Translations under genes and position numbers: made by a program
In this document: positions 34,701 to 46,723 of the stretch, one piece after another
Layout of the letters: each line of letters opens with the position of its first letter
Position numbering within the stretch: the first letter of the stretch is position 1
The notes under the pieces: generated by a model
Databases searched by the model: none
Seen by the model: only the letters and a program-made list of their open reading frames with translations
Told to the model about the DNA's origin: nothing
Assembly (NCBI GenBank): GCA_030704615.1
Contig: CM060733.1
Location: forward strand, 12,648,001-12,712,000
Origin: Takakia lepidozioides
Taxonomy: Eukaryota; Streptophyta; Takakiopsida; Takakiales; Takakiaceae
Direction: 5' to 3'
Length of the DNA stretch: 64,000 bases

Positions 34701-37700
34701 TCTACCCACTCTCGGCACTAGACTGAAATTTAACTCAGGGCAGGAAGCCTACCTTTGAACAGCAAACAGAAGCAGAGAGGAAAGGGAGAGTGCAATTGCC
34801 CGTTGTGTGGGCAATCTGAAGACAGTATTCATTTTCTGATACACTGTCCGGGGTTCTCTCACCAAAGAGACGCTCTCTTCAAATCTATTAAGGGAATTGT
34901 GCCTGTACCCCTGTTTACCAACTTCGAAAGTCTCGAGGCTGAGCCAAAAGCCCAGGCCCTCCTGAGGCCTAGTTTTTGGGCAAATCACACACAGCAGATT
35001 GATGCTTGTGTGAAGGGATTTCTAGAGGATATCTGGAAAACCCGGATTAATTCTTTATATGGAGGTAAGTCTTACTACCAACGTCAGCCCCTGACAGAGG
35101 TAGGTTCTGTCCCTTTTGTTCCCGCTCAAACTGGGCGCGGGGTCAATGGCCACAAGGCTACAGCAAACAACGTCTTATGAGTACAATCTCTCTCTGATTT
35201 AGCCTCCACAGCCGCCCTCAAAGGGTTTGAAGTCTGTTACCTCTTGCTTAAACATTGGTGACAGAAAGGTACCTTAGTGGATCTATAAACCAGAAATGCA
35301 TGGCAGCTTACCTGCATTAGGCACTTTTACTGCGAGCGACATTTGGAGTCTTCTGATCTGTTTATTTATCATTCTACATGGGCCTCAAGTCCCCCCTAGA
35401 ATGATCTACTTTCCTCCTTAACCATAACCCTCATGGCAATATCTTTCTCTACCTGTGATGCATACCATCTAAAATCTCCTCCATAGCTTTACAGACCACA
35501 CCACAAAGTTGGGACAGCCCCCGTCATCACCCTCAGGGGTGTCATATTTGAGCAGGGAAAACCAGCAGTCTGGCCAACAGTTCATAAATTTGCCACTAGA
35601 ACTTCATAAACTGAGAAGTCCATGCCGGTTCCGGAGGTCTGAACTGTCCTCTCCACCACTGTCGAGGGATGATAGGTGCTTGTATTTGAAACATTATTTT
35701 GAGAGAGAAAGAAAAAAATAAAGACAAAGTCCAAGGGAGGGAACAGAAATTGTATACCTGTCGCTGAGTTTCCAACAGTGTTATTCTCAGATGATCATAC
35801 TCTATGCTTACCTGCAGACAACCACCACAACTTCAAAAACCTTTCTACATCGTGCATTCTCTGGTTCAAACTTGATTGCAGATTGTGGTGCCCCTGATGC
35901 TTAGGGGCTCAGAAGCAAAGATTTGTGGTAAACATTCCTCTTATCTCTCCTTGTTCCCCCTAAAGCAAGCACAACAGAAGGATCAAAGAAATTACTTACA
36001 GCCTCCAATTTACTGTTGTAAATGGCCACATCCACATCTTCTCGCTGGCTATATGCTTCACAGCTGCTGCAATCATCATTGCTGTCCCGGCAAGGAGCAG
36101 GGAGCTCCACAAGTTTTCCATCTGTCTTGGACTGAATGAGCCGATGGACATAGCCATCACCAACATAGTCCCATACACGCTGGGTCTCTAGGTCCAGTGA
36201 GTAACAGTGCTGAGTTTCCTTCCAATGGTTCACCGCATGCCCCTCTTTATACCTGATACCAAAATTAGTCATCATGAAGCTCAACTATCCCTCATTGTCC
36301 CCGTAGTCTAAGGCGGCACCATGACAGGAGCCAAAGGAGAAAGCAGTGGAGGGCATATAACAAAGGAAGTGTCTGTGAGCTGAAATGATTATCCATTGTC
36401 CGATGTAAGAACGGAAATTGGGAGCTCAGGTCTTGGCACTTGTATTTCTAGGCAATTCACTGTTGTACTTTGCTATCACTGCCATTTCCCACTCAAGATC
36501 CGAAATTGGCACAAAGTGGCAATTCAGGAATTAAAAGAGCAAACGTCCTCTTGGATCAAACAATGACTTACCTTCCGCAGCCCACGAACCCACAAACCAC
36601 ACAAATCCACAAATTCTCTGGAGTTCCACATACAGAGCACGTGGACCTTTCTGACTGCTGTTGGCAGTACCGACACACCTGTCCCCAACCACCAGCAATA
36701 GTGATCCATTATTTCCACAGCACAGAGGGAAAATGTACTTCGAGTTTGTGATGGCTGTCCACTTGGTCATTACTGGATAAGGTACCGCAAAGTTAGGAAA
36801 ATAGTACGGAAAATAGCTCTCTCAATCTTAAAAGCATTCTGAAGCACTACTTCAGGCTCTCAAGTGATGTAGTTAGTGACCATGACCTCCACATAATGGC
36901 TTGCACAATTAAAATGAAGCTTACCGGACAGGAAGAGTCGGTCCATTTCGAAATGCACGAGCTATGGAACGAATGGTTACATACAGTAGTCAAAATGCCA
37001 CTAATATGTTGATCCAATCTCTCTGCCACCAAACCAAGTACAGAATTAATATACTATATTAACATTCAGGATTCTACCTGTTGCTTTTGCATCACAACCG
37101 TGTGTATTCAAGCACTATCTCCATTGATAAACTCTCAATGTCATCGTATTCAATGTAGCACAACTCTTTGTAACATCTTCTAACTTCAAGCAATGATAGG
37201 TTGGAAATTACCCAGACAGACAGGGCATGTGGGCAGTTCTGTAAGCCCAGAAGGAGGTATTGATGCTAGCTCTCCTGATTCAGTATATTGGACATCAGCT
37301 GTAAATAAGACATGGCACACTTCTGCCTGTAAACGCCCGCCCCAAGAAAACAGGGAATTACCAGAGGCTACTAAATCAAAGCATCAGAAGGACAACCTTA
37401 TGAGTTACTTGTGGGGCTAACAAGATCTCTCCCTCGCCCTATCTCTCACAGACACATACAAGTGATAGGAAGTTGTCTGAAAGCTGACTACTACGTAAAC
37501 AAGTAACAGCATAATACATTGCCATGCTGACTCATTATTCAAACCCACTTTTAAAGTTGCCGGTCTAGATTACACCAAAGAAGTGACACTAAAATGGTAG
37601 AACCATCATAGTATCTTCATGACTAACCCACAGGGCCTCCCCACTCTCATCTATTAGACACCTCCTTTCCAAACCCTTGAAGAAATTCTGTCTGTGAACA

Positions 37701-38949
37701 CTTACCTCCATAGAAGAGAAAGGCTTCAAATTATAATGGCAGTAAAAATCATCAGCTGTAGATTGCGAGTCAAACTTCATAAGGACACTGTATCTGTCAC
37801 TCACACCATCATTTCTGCGCCACCAAAAACCCCATGTGAGCTGCAACTACTTCTCACCTAGAGTGTCAAGTCCTTCCCGTCTTCAATTGATTCTTTATTG
37901 CTTGAGTGATGCATCCCTAAAGCCCAAATTCAGTTCTGATGGTCAGTCAAATACTATGGAATCAGCTTGCCATAAGGTAATCTGGCCAACAGATGTAAAG
38001 AAACTGTGATGCATCTCTCTTCCTGACAGTGTAAACAATTCTCATGGCCAATACAAAATTAATACCTCACAAATCGCATTTCTTTGATGTTTTGGATGAA
38101 GGACCCTGTAAATTGACAGAAATCTGCCCCCGTCATATGATTGGGAACAGCCAGCACGCACAAATGCTCACTGCGGGTGACCTGCCATGAAGCCAGAAAC
38201 CAACACCTCGAACTCATAAGCCATCTCCTGGACACTGCTGAACATTCAGAGTTACGCTGATGCGTTCGCACGCTCCCCGCAACTCTTAACACTAAATGTT
38301 TTAAGGGATTATGCCACGTTAGACGGAGACACAATCCAGCTTAGGTGCACTTGGTGCACTTGCAGAGGGTGAAGAAGGGCTTCCTCACAGTTGAATTCTA
38401 TTGGAACGAACGAATCTTTGTGAAGTGAAAAAAAACTGCGTAACCCCCACGTTGAAGAATTGGTGGTGAAGGACCTACACGGGGGTTCAGTGGGCATTTC
38501 AAGCTGTGTACTTTCTTCTTGAAATGGGATTTTCTCATGGGTACAACCACTGACCTGAATTGAATGCAGATATATGGCCTAGATCTATCCAAATGACCAA
38601 GTACATATGTAACAATTCTCGTAATGCCAATGGTAGAATGGGAAGACTGCCACACCGGGAGGTGCTCCAAAGATCCGGGATCAGCACTTGTGTCACGAAA
38701 CAGATGCATCACTCCGTGCGTGGCCTCCACCCTCGGATTCCCTGAAGAAAATCGGATTGTCTTCGTGTCTGTCTCTGTGGATTTCTCCTCGGTGGCGGGG
38801 CCACCTGTCTCCACCTCGTCCGATGCTTCAATACCATCTTGGGACCCATCAATCCCGGGAGCTTTGTTGAGCATCAAAGCTAAAGCTTCCTCAACACCGC
38901 CGGGATTTTCGCATGGGTGCTCCAGTGCGTGCACTTTCACACTGAACAT
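28798..38949 (-). CDS. BRAP2/BRIZ-type RING and ZnF-UBP ubiquitin ligase
   Basis: Twelve exons (minus) give 520 residues with every phase matching: 38656-38949, 38066-38181, 37706-37814, 37212-37326, 36925-37022, 36572-36678, 36000-36252, 35758-35811, 29920-30054, 29653-29720, 29359-29413, 28798-28956. The BRAP2 RRM-like domain (LCVLAVPNHMTGADFCQF, DRYSVLMKFDSQ) spans about 105-190. The RING (LPTCPVCLERLD, VCNHSFHSSCISKW, SCPVCRYC) is near 205-250. The ZnF-UBP (CSVCGTPENLWICVVCG, VGCGRYKEGHAVNHW) is near 257-305. A long coiled coil (365-490) follows, and the protein ends VGRKKR. In Arabidopsis the BRIZ1/BRIZ2 pair of this family forms an E3 complex needed for germination. The 5.7-kb intron 8 holds an antisense LINE. 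Start ATG at 38949 gives the family-like MFSVKVHALEH. Confidence 0.95.
30825..35177 (+). pseudogene. LINE endonuclease-reverse transcriptase, interrupted
   Basis: The frame is open from 30666 (first ATG 30825) to a TAA at 33693-33695. It begins with a region holding three 47-residue repeats. An APE-type endonuclease follows: LATFNFSGL, QETWETSD, LLGDFNARVGKG, SIVDYIIMD, TSDHFLVW. Then come the RT fingers and palm: GPDGIVNELI, NYRGITLLNAVGK, GQAGFRRNRG and FFLDVKKAYDTV. After the stop there is a second stop and a frame change near 33730. RT motifs resume in another frame (QGVAQGCTLSPLLFN, MFADDFAG with the catalytic Asp pair, YLGVEFS) to a stop at 34579. A last frame, 34755-35177, has the CNCPLCGQ...HFLIHC knuckle. 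At least three lesions separate the parts, so the copy is not autonomous. The clade was not determined. Confidence 0.85.
31123..31545 (+). repeat. three 141-nt coding repeats in LINE N-terminal region
   Basis: Three in-frame copies, starting about 31123, 31264 and 31405, encode a 47-residue unit: E(G/R)FGTLNGLPILKVYTRR, then IHGV(I/T)VP and a linker with CAEP. The copies differ by only a few residues, mainly in the linker. Confidence 0.85.
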
Positions 38950-40208
38950 GTGTGTGTTTCTGTGCGCTCTTTCGCCTTTTACTTACTAGCAACCAATCCT
39001 ACTCTCTAGCTGCGATCCAAACGTATGAAGCTTGAACACTACTCGCAATTCTATCTCTATCTATTTTCCCTCGGCACAAATTTCCACGTTATCCCTGTTC
39101 AATTCCACCTCTCTTCTCTTCAACCCTAAAATCAACCCGATCCAGATCCTATGAAACCTAAACACTGAGTTGAGCCCTGCCTTTCTCTGTGTCTCTTGAT
39201 CCAAACCTCAACAAACACTAGGACAATTCCGCATCAATCTCAAGCGTCTCACGCAGGCACGCATACACAAAAGAAGACGATCAGAGCACAATTTAACCCT
39301 AATGGCCTAGAGCTTTGTTGGCCCCGCCTTCCTAGTAAGTAGGGCCTTTACCACATGAGCAGCAGTCCGGCACGGGAACAGATAGTTGAGAAGCAAAGGT
39401 GTCCACCTTCCTAACGGAGGACAATAACCCTTGGGGGTAAATAGGCTTCCTGGGGAGGCGTCAAATATTATTAATATTGGTATGAGAAGCAAAAATGAAT
39501 GACTCATATGAGCTCCACGGCGGGAAGGAGTAGATCGCGACAAAGAAGTTCCCTAAGAGCATGCCCAGCAGGCGCTCTATTTGGGGTGCTATCATCAAAA
39601 TAGCGCGGCCGCCGAGATCGCGCGTCCCTAACAGCACAATCTGGCGCTTCAAAATGGTGAGCCTAGCCAAGTTTGGTCCGGCAAGTGATAAATGAGGCCC
39701 GGGAGTTCAATGCTCCCTCTGAGGGCCTGCCTGCGTGGCCCCACCCCCGCCCTGCAGCCCGCGGTCGCCGCGCCTGCCGCCCCCCCAACACCTCCACCCC
39801 CGCCCCCGCGCCGGGTCCATCCCTAGCCATAACACTGCCATACATTCTCACCATTGTCATTATTGTATTGCACGCAACCCTCATGCATGCCCCATGAATG
39901 CAGGAAATACAACCATCGCATGATGACTTTTCGATCATACACGCACATGACTACTCAAACATACATATGACTACTCAAACATACATATTCGAAATTTGAA
40001 CGAGTCCTAGAGTACAGACACACTATATTGGAGTCCGTGAACATTCAAATTTGAAATTTTGAAACAGCATCCAATGTGCCTCCAAAACGGATGGACGTCA
40101 TTTAGTGAATGACAGCTGATTGACCACCTGTCCCCACTATCTTCGGCCGTCATTCTGTGTCTCCGAACTTCCGGACCTCCTTCATCGCTTGCCCTAGTGT
40201 GATCATCA
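38950..40208. other. upstream region of BRAP2; no gene recognised
   Basis: This holds the BRAP2 promoter and 5' UTR (minus) and then repeat-like, GC-rich sequence. A C-rich tract lies at about 39720-39830. A duplicated CATGACTACTCAAACATACAT-like stretch lies near 39945-39990. Left sequences of the Mutator-like element may begin here, but no terminal repeat could be defined. Confidence 0.5.
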
Positions 40209-43200
40209 GTGTGTGACGAATTTGAAACACGGTGCCTCTTGCTGTCTCAGTGTGGTTTCACCTGCTTCCCAACAGACATGTTTGCGAATGAGAGAACTGA
40301 AGAGTTTCTCCCTCCTGTTGTGCCCCATTTGATCTCCATGCTTCGAAACCAGGTGCAATCTCCGGCGCTTGGTGCTTTCAATCACACAACGTTACATTGG
40401 CGTCACCAATGGCATGGAATCCCCGATGGAAGCGACAACGCCTACATTCCATGGGGGCGTGTGATTGATTTCATAATTGGGGAGTCTTCTCGTCTTGATG
40501 GACCTTGCACTTTCCAGAAACATCGTCAAAGAGGGCGCTGTGCACAGGGATCCCTCCAAGCTCCACGCACCAACAGCGCCCTCAGTATTACAAGGTACGA
40601 CGTTAATGAAAACAGTTAAAGTATTGTTTTACTTTAAATAGTTTCCAGTGATGCTGACGACCTTGGTGAAGGAGTTCAAGCTGAACGCAGAAAAGTACAC
40701 CTACCATCATGCTTATCACCTTCTTCATGCAATGCGATCGTTCATCCATAGATGCATGTACGACCCTTTCAGAAACCTCCATCTCACAAGCTGCGATTCT
40801 CCAACAAATAGTCATTGTGTGTTGTCATTTAACCGAATGTGCAGTTTCCATGTAGTCACAGTCATGTGTACTGCCCACGTCTATTTTAGGCCACTTTTTC
40901 GTCATAAACTCCATTCATGCATGGTTGTATGATCCTCTCATAAATTTTCATCTGGGAACATGGGGTACTCATGGAAGCATACCTGACTGTACATTGTAAT
41001 TTGCTGCCAACACTGTCTCATTTACCTGTTCGGGTGTAAAAGTGTTGTTAAGGGTTGAAGGATTATGTCTTCGTCTTTGCTTTCAAGTTTGTATACAATA
41101 GTACTATCCCAATTGCATGCCCCTCTATTGTCCACAACTCTTTTAGGCGCTCCCCCCTTTTATTCCATTAATGCAAGGTTCTTTCTGTTGTAGGTACCAC
41201 TGCTCATCCGGGCCAGAGGACAAGACTTCTGTTGTCTTGCAGGTTACATCCGCCATGGCAGCGAAGAAGTGGAAACCCAAACCTCCAAAGAAGAAGGGTA
41301 GAAAGGCAAGAGTTGTTGCAACCGTTAAGGAGCAAAAACCAAAAGTACTAAGGACGTCCAAAACGAAATCTAGTGAAGGCATCAAGTGGGGATGTGTATG
41401 CCGATTTGCAGTCAAGCAATGCTATTTGGACCCAAAAATCGCAGAGGTTGTGTACTACGAGAAGAGGCACGTCAATCGTGCTGGAGACATATCCCATGGG
41501 CCAGCACATGATTGTGGTCGGGTTGCATTGGCCCCCCCACATCAGAGAAGAAATGAAAGCCTGGGTACTGCATAACTTGCGCCTTGGACTAAGCATCAAC
41601 AAAATCATTGCAAAGCACATGCAGCGGGTGAAGGAAACTATGGAAGTTGGATTGGAGGCAGATCGTGACACTTTCCTGCTCTCCTAGGACATCTGCAACA
41701 TTGCCAACAAGTGTGATGAGGAAACGTTTAAAAAGCACCCAAATGATGCTCGCAGTGTGTGAATGTGGGTGGAGGCCAACCATGACAGTGTTTTCTACTA
41801 CCACGAAGAGTCCAATCACCCTGCCTGGTTCGAATAGCCGTAAACTGGACCTTCTTTTTGTATTGGGCATACAGACAGAATGGCAGAAAAAACAAATGAT
41901 GCATCACGGACATTCTCGAATAGTGGCATGCGATGCAACATTCGGGACAAACGAGAAGAAGGTTGGTTTGGCCAAGATCACCATCTGGCTGCGGACAGAG
42001 CTCAACTATTTTCTGCATGGTCACAATTTTTCGGTCCCCTCGCTCCTCTGTATTCCTGATCAATTCTGTTGCATGCTTGTTCTTGCAGTATCCTTTGTAC
42101 ACCATGATGGTGTTTGATGAGTGGCTGAATGGTATTCTAGTCGCGTACATAATCACGGCAAGGTACAAAGCCCATGGATCTGCGATCTTGGATGCATGCA
42201 CTAAACCAGCAAATGCAAGCCGTCAAGGCCGAATGGCGCCCTAACGCCTTCATTGTCGACGACGCAAATGCGGAAATCGTTGCTATCAGGTAGCTCCGCC
42301 TCCTACACTGCTGATCCTTTCACATATCCAACGTGCACACATGTGTTACAGTCATTCAATCTCACAACAAACAGCTCTGTGTGGGGGGGTTGTGCAATTT
42401 TCCTGTGCTTGTGGCATGTTCGGCGAGCCTGGCAAAAAGAATGTGGTCTCCAAGATCAGAGATCCAGAAGTACGTGCCGCAGTGTTGCAAGATCTTGCAA
42501 AGATCATGTACGACAGAAAAGGCACATCTGGGGATGCAGGTGAGGCTTGGGCAGTATACCAAATCATCTCTTTAATGTAGGAGAAGTACCCCAACGAGAC
42601 TATATTCTGCGACTACATGGACACCGAGTGGCTTCCGAAAACAAAAATGTGGATGAAAGGTTCTAAAAACATACCACATGCCTCTCAAGATACTAATGTT
42701 GCCATACAAGCTTATCATGGCAACCTCAAAGCGCAATTGAAGTGCACCAAAAGTGTTTTCACTAGCAGAAAGGTAGATTGGCTCATCTCCGAACTCACTG
42801 GTGATGTCCTCGTCCATTACTGGTACATGTTTCATGCGAAAGCGTATGGATTTGTCAGAGACAAGCGGTTGGAGGGGTTTGTTTGCAGTTCCATATTGCT
42901 TGCCAAGCACATTCCAGATGACAACGTCCAACTGCCGCAGACCCCTGGTGGCCCTACACTTGTTCAATGCGCACGGGAATTGGGTAGGACATTCACAATT
43001 CACAAACCTGAATCAAACTGGGCTTGCTAGGATTGCTCTTGGGCCCAGAAGGGGAATATGTGCACACACCAAGTGAAGGTTCTGCAAATAATCCACCCTC
43101 ATCTCGAGGATGGCCTCATCGCAAAGTTCTGTGGAACTCTGATGGGCACATCTAAAGGTGGCCTTCACAATTTGGTGAGAGGTTCTCAATCCCCGACTTG

Positions 43201-43577
43201 TATCCGTTCATCTTTGCAAACTCCTCCACATCAGAGGTCCCCTTCTTTATCTCAGTAGAGTCCATTGCAGAACGTGCAGGCCCAGATTTCCACAGAAATG
43301 GCAAACCATTCTGCAACTGACAGAGTCTAGTGACTACCTGCAGCAACATCTCTTTGCCTTGATAAGAGCTGCAAAAGGAAAGATTCTTGAGTTGACTGCC
43401 ATGATGGAGGAGGGTGTTCAGTACCCTCGTGAGGAACCAGTTATGACTGTTGTCGATGATGGCAAAGGGAAGTCCCTCGTCCGGTTCAAAGACTTTTTGG
43501 AGAGAAATGGACACAGCAGGAAACGCCCACCCTTGCCCACTCGAACCACACCAAAGAAGAGATTGTACAGTGACTGA
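40209..43577 (+). pseudogene. Mutator-like (MULE) transposase with SWIM finger, decayed
   Basis: Pieces in order: an N-terminal region (about 40230-40600; YIPWGRVIDFIIGE); a basic region and FLYWCH-like start (41255-41480; KPPKKKGRKAR, WGCVCRFAVKQCYLDP, EKRHVNRAG); MKAWVLHNLRLG (about 41550); then DATFGTNEKK (first catalytic Asp, about 41930). A likely intron runs from about 41960 to 42090. The frame resumes at YPLYTMMVFDEWLNG, with FIVDDANAEI and FLCLWHVRRAW, and a SWIM-type CDCSWAQKGNMCTH near 43030-43070. The C-terminus is KGKSLVRFKDFLERNG to 43577. Frame changes occur near 41490, 42170 and 42440, and in-frame stops near 42580 and 43030. Domain order fits MULE transposases (MULE DDE plus SWIM). 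No terminal inverted repeats were found. Confidence 0.75.
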
Positions 43578-43933
43578 AGGTGTGTACGTGTTGCAGAAAA
43601 CAGTGTCACAGCAATGTCAATCAGTCCTTTCTGATCCTCAGCATGTCACTCACATTGTGTTCATCCATCTTCCAGGGTCAATGAGCCTATGTATCACTTA
43701 CTATGTTGTTCACACGATGGCACCGTCACGAGTCCGCTGAAGGCGTGTGCTTGCATCCCAAGCTCCTCCACTGGCTTTTCCAGGGAATGGGCTTCGCACA
43801 TACGGTACAATATTGTTTTGAGGAGCTTCTGCCTCTGCAGTCCCTTCATATGCTTGCCTCATTCGCTTAATTGCTGGTGTTCTCTTATTAACGAATTTTT
43901 CATGTACCCTTCAACTGACAGCACCTTGTATTC

Positions 43934-44130
43934 AGGTAGCATCAAACGTGCTGAAACATGACAATCCAAGAAGTTTCAGCTTTACAACATGGTAGTATGT
44001 ATAGTTTCCTCCTCTTCTTTCTTGGCGACACGGATTTCCATTCGGACTCATTGTATTCACCCACCATCGAACGTGCTGAAATATGACAATCCAATAAGTT
44101 GCAACTTCACAACAGGGTAGTATGTATGGT
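43934..44130. repeat. approximate tandem duplication (about 124-bp spacing)
   Basis: A block containing AACGTGCTGAAA, ATGACAATCCAA and GGTAGTATGTAT occurs at about 43940-44003 and again at about 44066-44130. The CACTA element at 44131 begins directly after the second copy. Confidence 0.7.
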
Positions 44131-44984
44131 CACTAGAAGCATTCGTGTCTTTTACGAATCGACTGCATGTCCAAAACCACTGAGGGAACAACTTTGAGAT
44201 GTTTGTTACTACTGTACAGTCGTAACGGATAAATTCGCACTTCTAATGGCGGATAGAAGTTGCATCAATGACTCCGCAGTCGGCGCAATATTCGCGGCGA
44301 TTTAATTCAATTATGTAAATTGTTTTTTTTTTTTAAACAACAATTACAAGTGGTTTTAAGCACTAGAGAACGACTCTTAACAACTAGGCATTCATTGCAC
44401 ACCCTATTCAAAAATGGAATTTTTATAAGTGCTCCACATGGATCATGACGTGGCATATTTTAATGTATTTTAGGGCTTGTGTGGCTTGTAGAGATTGTTC
44501 TAATCGTCGGATGTAAAGTGATCTAAGGGTGGAAGAGTAACTTTGTCCTTTGCCTGAATTTGTCTAAGTGTTGGGAGAGGGATGGAGGCTTGAGAGAGAG
44601 ACGAGCAAGTGATGCGAGAAGGATGAAGACCAAATCGAGGCCCATGTCCTGTTGTTGCAAGCGTTTATGGCGTCAAGGGCGCATTATGTGCAAATGTGGG
44701 CTCTTGGCTCCCCTTTGTACCATGATTTGGTATTCTTCCTGATGATCACAAGGTTCTTGGGGGAATCAGCTTGGTCTTAGCAGCCCATATTTTAATCTCT
44801 GCCCGCTCAGCTGCACCGTGGTGGTTCTTACGAACCAATCCCACATTACCTGACTACAGATACAAGCAACACGCACAAGAGGTCTTCTTGGGTTCATGGT
44901 CAGTCTAATCCGCAATGGGTCATGACACAAGGTAGAGGACAATGTGGTGAGGGCACCTTCTTCTTCAGCTATTTCAGCCTGTTT

Positions 44985-45815
44985 TGCCGAGATGTAGTGT
45001 CGTGGAGTGCGATGCTTGCAGGGTATGCATAGCAGGGACGTGGGATGGAGGCTTTGGAGACCTATGAAGTTGCGAAGGGAGAGTTTGATAACATGGCTGA
45101 ACGAGATGTTGTCTCAAGGAACACGCTGAATCTTGCAAGATATGGCCAGCATGTGTGCGGGATGAGGGCATTGGAGACATATGAGCAAATGTTGCGAGAA
45201 GGGGTGCAGCCTAACCGGGTCATGTTCATTTGTGTTTGCAATGCATGTGCAAACTTGGCAGCCCTGGAGACTTGGTAAAGGGCAAAGAGGTCCATTGTGA
45301 CATCGTCAAAGCTGGAACTGTACCAGATGTAACAATACCTCGTCAACATGTATGCCAAACGTGGGAGCATTCCCTTGTGGACAAGGAGTGTTCAACAATA
45401 TGGCTGAGCGAAATGTGGTGTGGTGGAACGTGATGATCGCAAGACATGCACAACATGGGCGGGGATTGCGGGTTTTGGAGACCTATGAGCAAATGATGTG
45501 GGTCTAGGGGGTGAAGCCCGAGCACATTATGTTTGTTTGTGTTTGTAGTGCATGTGCGAGCCTGTTGGAGAAGGGCAAAGAGGTCCATGGTTGCATCGTC
45601 AAAGCTGGAATTGAGGTAGATGTCATTCTGAACATGAATACCCTTCTAGATAGGGAGTGTTCAACAATATGGCTGAGCAAAATGTGGTGTCGTGGAAAGT
45701 GATGATCGCAGGACATGCACAACAGGGGCGGGGATTGCAGGTTTTGGAGATCTATGAGCAGTTGATGTGGGAGGGGGTGAAGTCTGACCACATTATGTTC
45801 AGAGAGTTCAAATGC
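44985..45815 (+). pseudogene. captured PPR-protein fragments in CACTA element A
   Basis: Successive PPR-type motifs are read in shifting frames: DVVSWSAMLAGYA (stop) QGRGMEALETYE, FDNMAERDVVS, ALETYEQMLREGVQPN, FICVCNACANLAALE, KGKEVHCDIVKAGTVPDV, NMAERNVVWWNVMIA, VCSACASL, KGKEVHGCIVKAGIEVDV and EQNVVSWKVMIAGHAQQGRG. PPR proteins are helical-repeat RNA binders of organelles; this copy is broken by stops and frame changes. The array breaks off near 45800 and resumes at 48478 after a foreign 2.7-kb segment. Confidence 0.85.
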
Positions 45816-46723
45816 CTCTCCACCATGACCTTGCTTAGCTAACCATGCCTTGCTGATGTTGTTGTCTTGCACTTGAGCTATTTTTGGACACTGGCTGGAA
45901 CATCCACAAGGCGGCTTTGCTCGAGAGAGAAATCAGCTTGAATGCAGGGGCAGATTTTGAGATCACAATCACCACTCAGAACGTTGTTCTTTGCACCGGC
46001 ATGGCATGTCAGCATGCATATCAGCCCAAACTCATTATTCCGTGAGCCTTCCACTGCCAGAGTGTGCCCATTCAAGCCAAATCTTCGAAACGCAGGGATG
46101 GAACGGGGTTTTGAAACCAGCATTGCCCAACTGGATACCCAATTCAGCTCCGCATCTTGGTCCATTAATCTGCTGCACATTGTGAAGTTTTCTGCCCGTT
46201 CACCGCAAGTTGAAGAAGGAGTATTCTTAAAACACGGGTACTCATAATCTGAAAATGGCTCTAGCTTATGTTGCTTGAGTGCGAATATGAGTGTGGTTGG
46301 CTTGGCAGCTTTACATCTGTCCATCCCACTCGATATGATGAGCAGGTTCAGTTTGACTTCTCTCACACAAAAGACGCTGCCAAGATGGGGTTTGTTGCCC
46401 TAGATGACTTCCCGTCGTTGTTCTGGGCTGCAACATACAATTAATCTGGCCCATGGCGAGGGGCCTTGCCTTCCACCAATCATCTGTAAGTCCTGTGAAA
46501 CTGTTTTTGTGGCAGTTTGTAAGCAGTGGGCAGCGATGGTGGGCTGTTGTAGGATTTGATGAACTCAATGTCGTGTACTGACAGCAACCCCTCATCTCTT
46601 ATGCAAGCATTCAACAAGCCAGGTTGACTGCAGAGCATATTCAGCCCCCCACGTTTCTAGTTGCCTAATGTTCTTCATCTCTTGGGCAGAGCATTTTCCA
46701 GGGTCTCCATCTGTGATGACACA

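Larger units (their letters stand above)
30341..35190 (+). mobile_element. full-length but decayed non-LTR retrotransposon (LINE)
   Basis: The element lies inside BRAP2 intron 8, antisense to the gene. A 5' region of about 400 bases (GGAAGCCTATTGACATTGGG onwards) is followed by one long frame with endonuclease and reverse transcriptase, then a zinc-knuckle tail and a 3' end CTTATGAGTACA with a CTCT-rich terminus. There is no poly(A). A possible target duplication is ATCTCTCTCTGA, near 30332 and 35187, but it is low complexity and the ends are approximate. Both ends are confirmed by comparison with the fragments at 10375-11905. Confidence 0.85.

Noticed and set aside
43152-43514. Minus-strand 120-codon frame near the MULE 3' end
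   Set aside because: It overlaps the recognisable C-terminal coding part of the MULE transposase on the plus strand and is a shadow frame.
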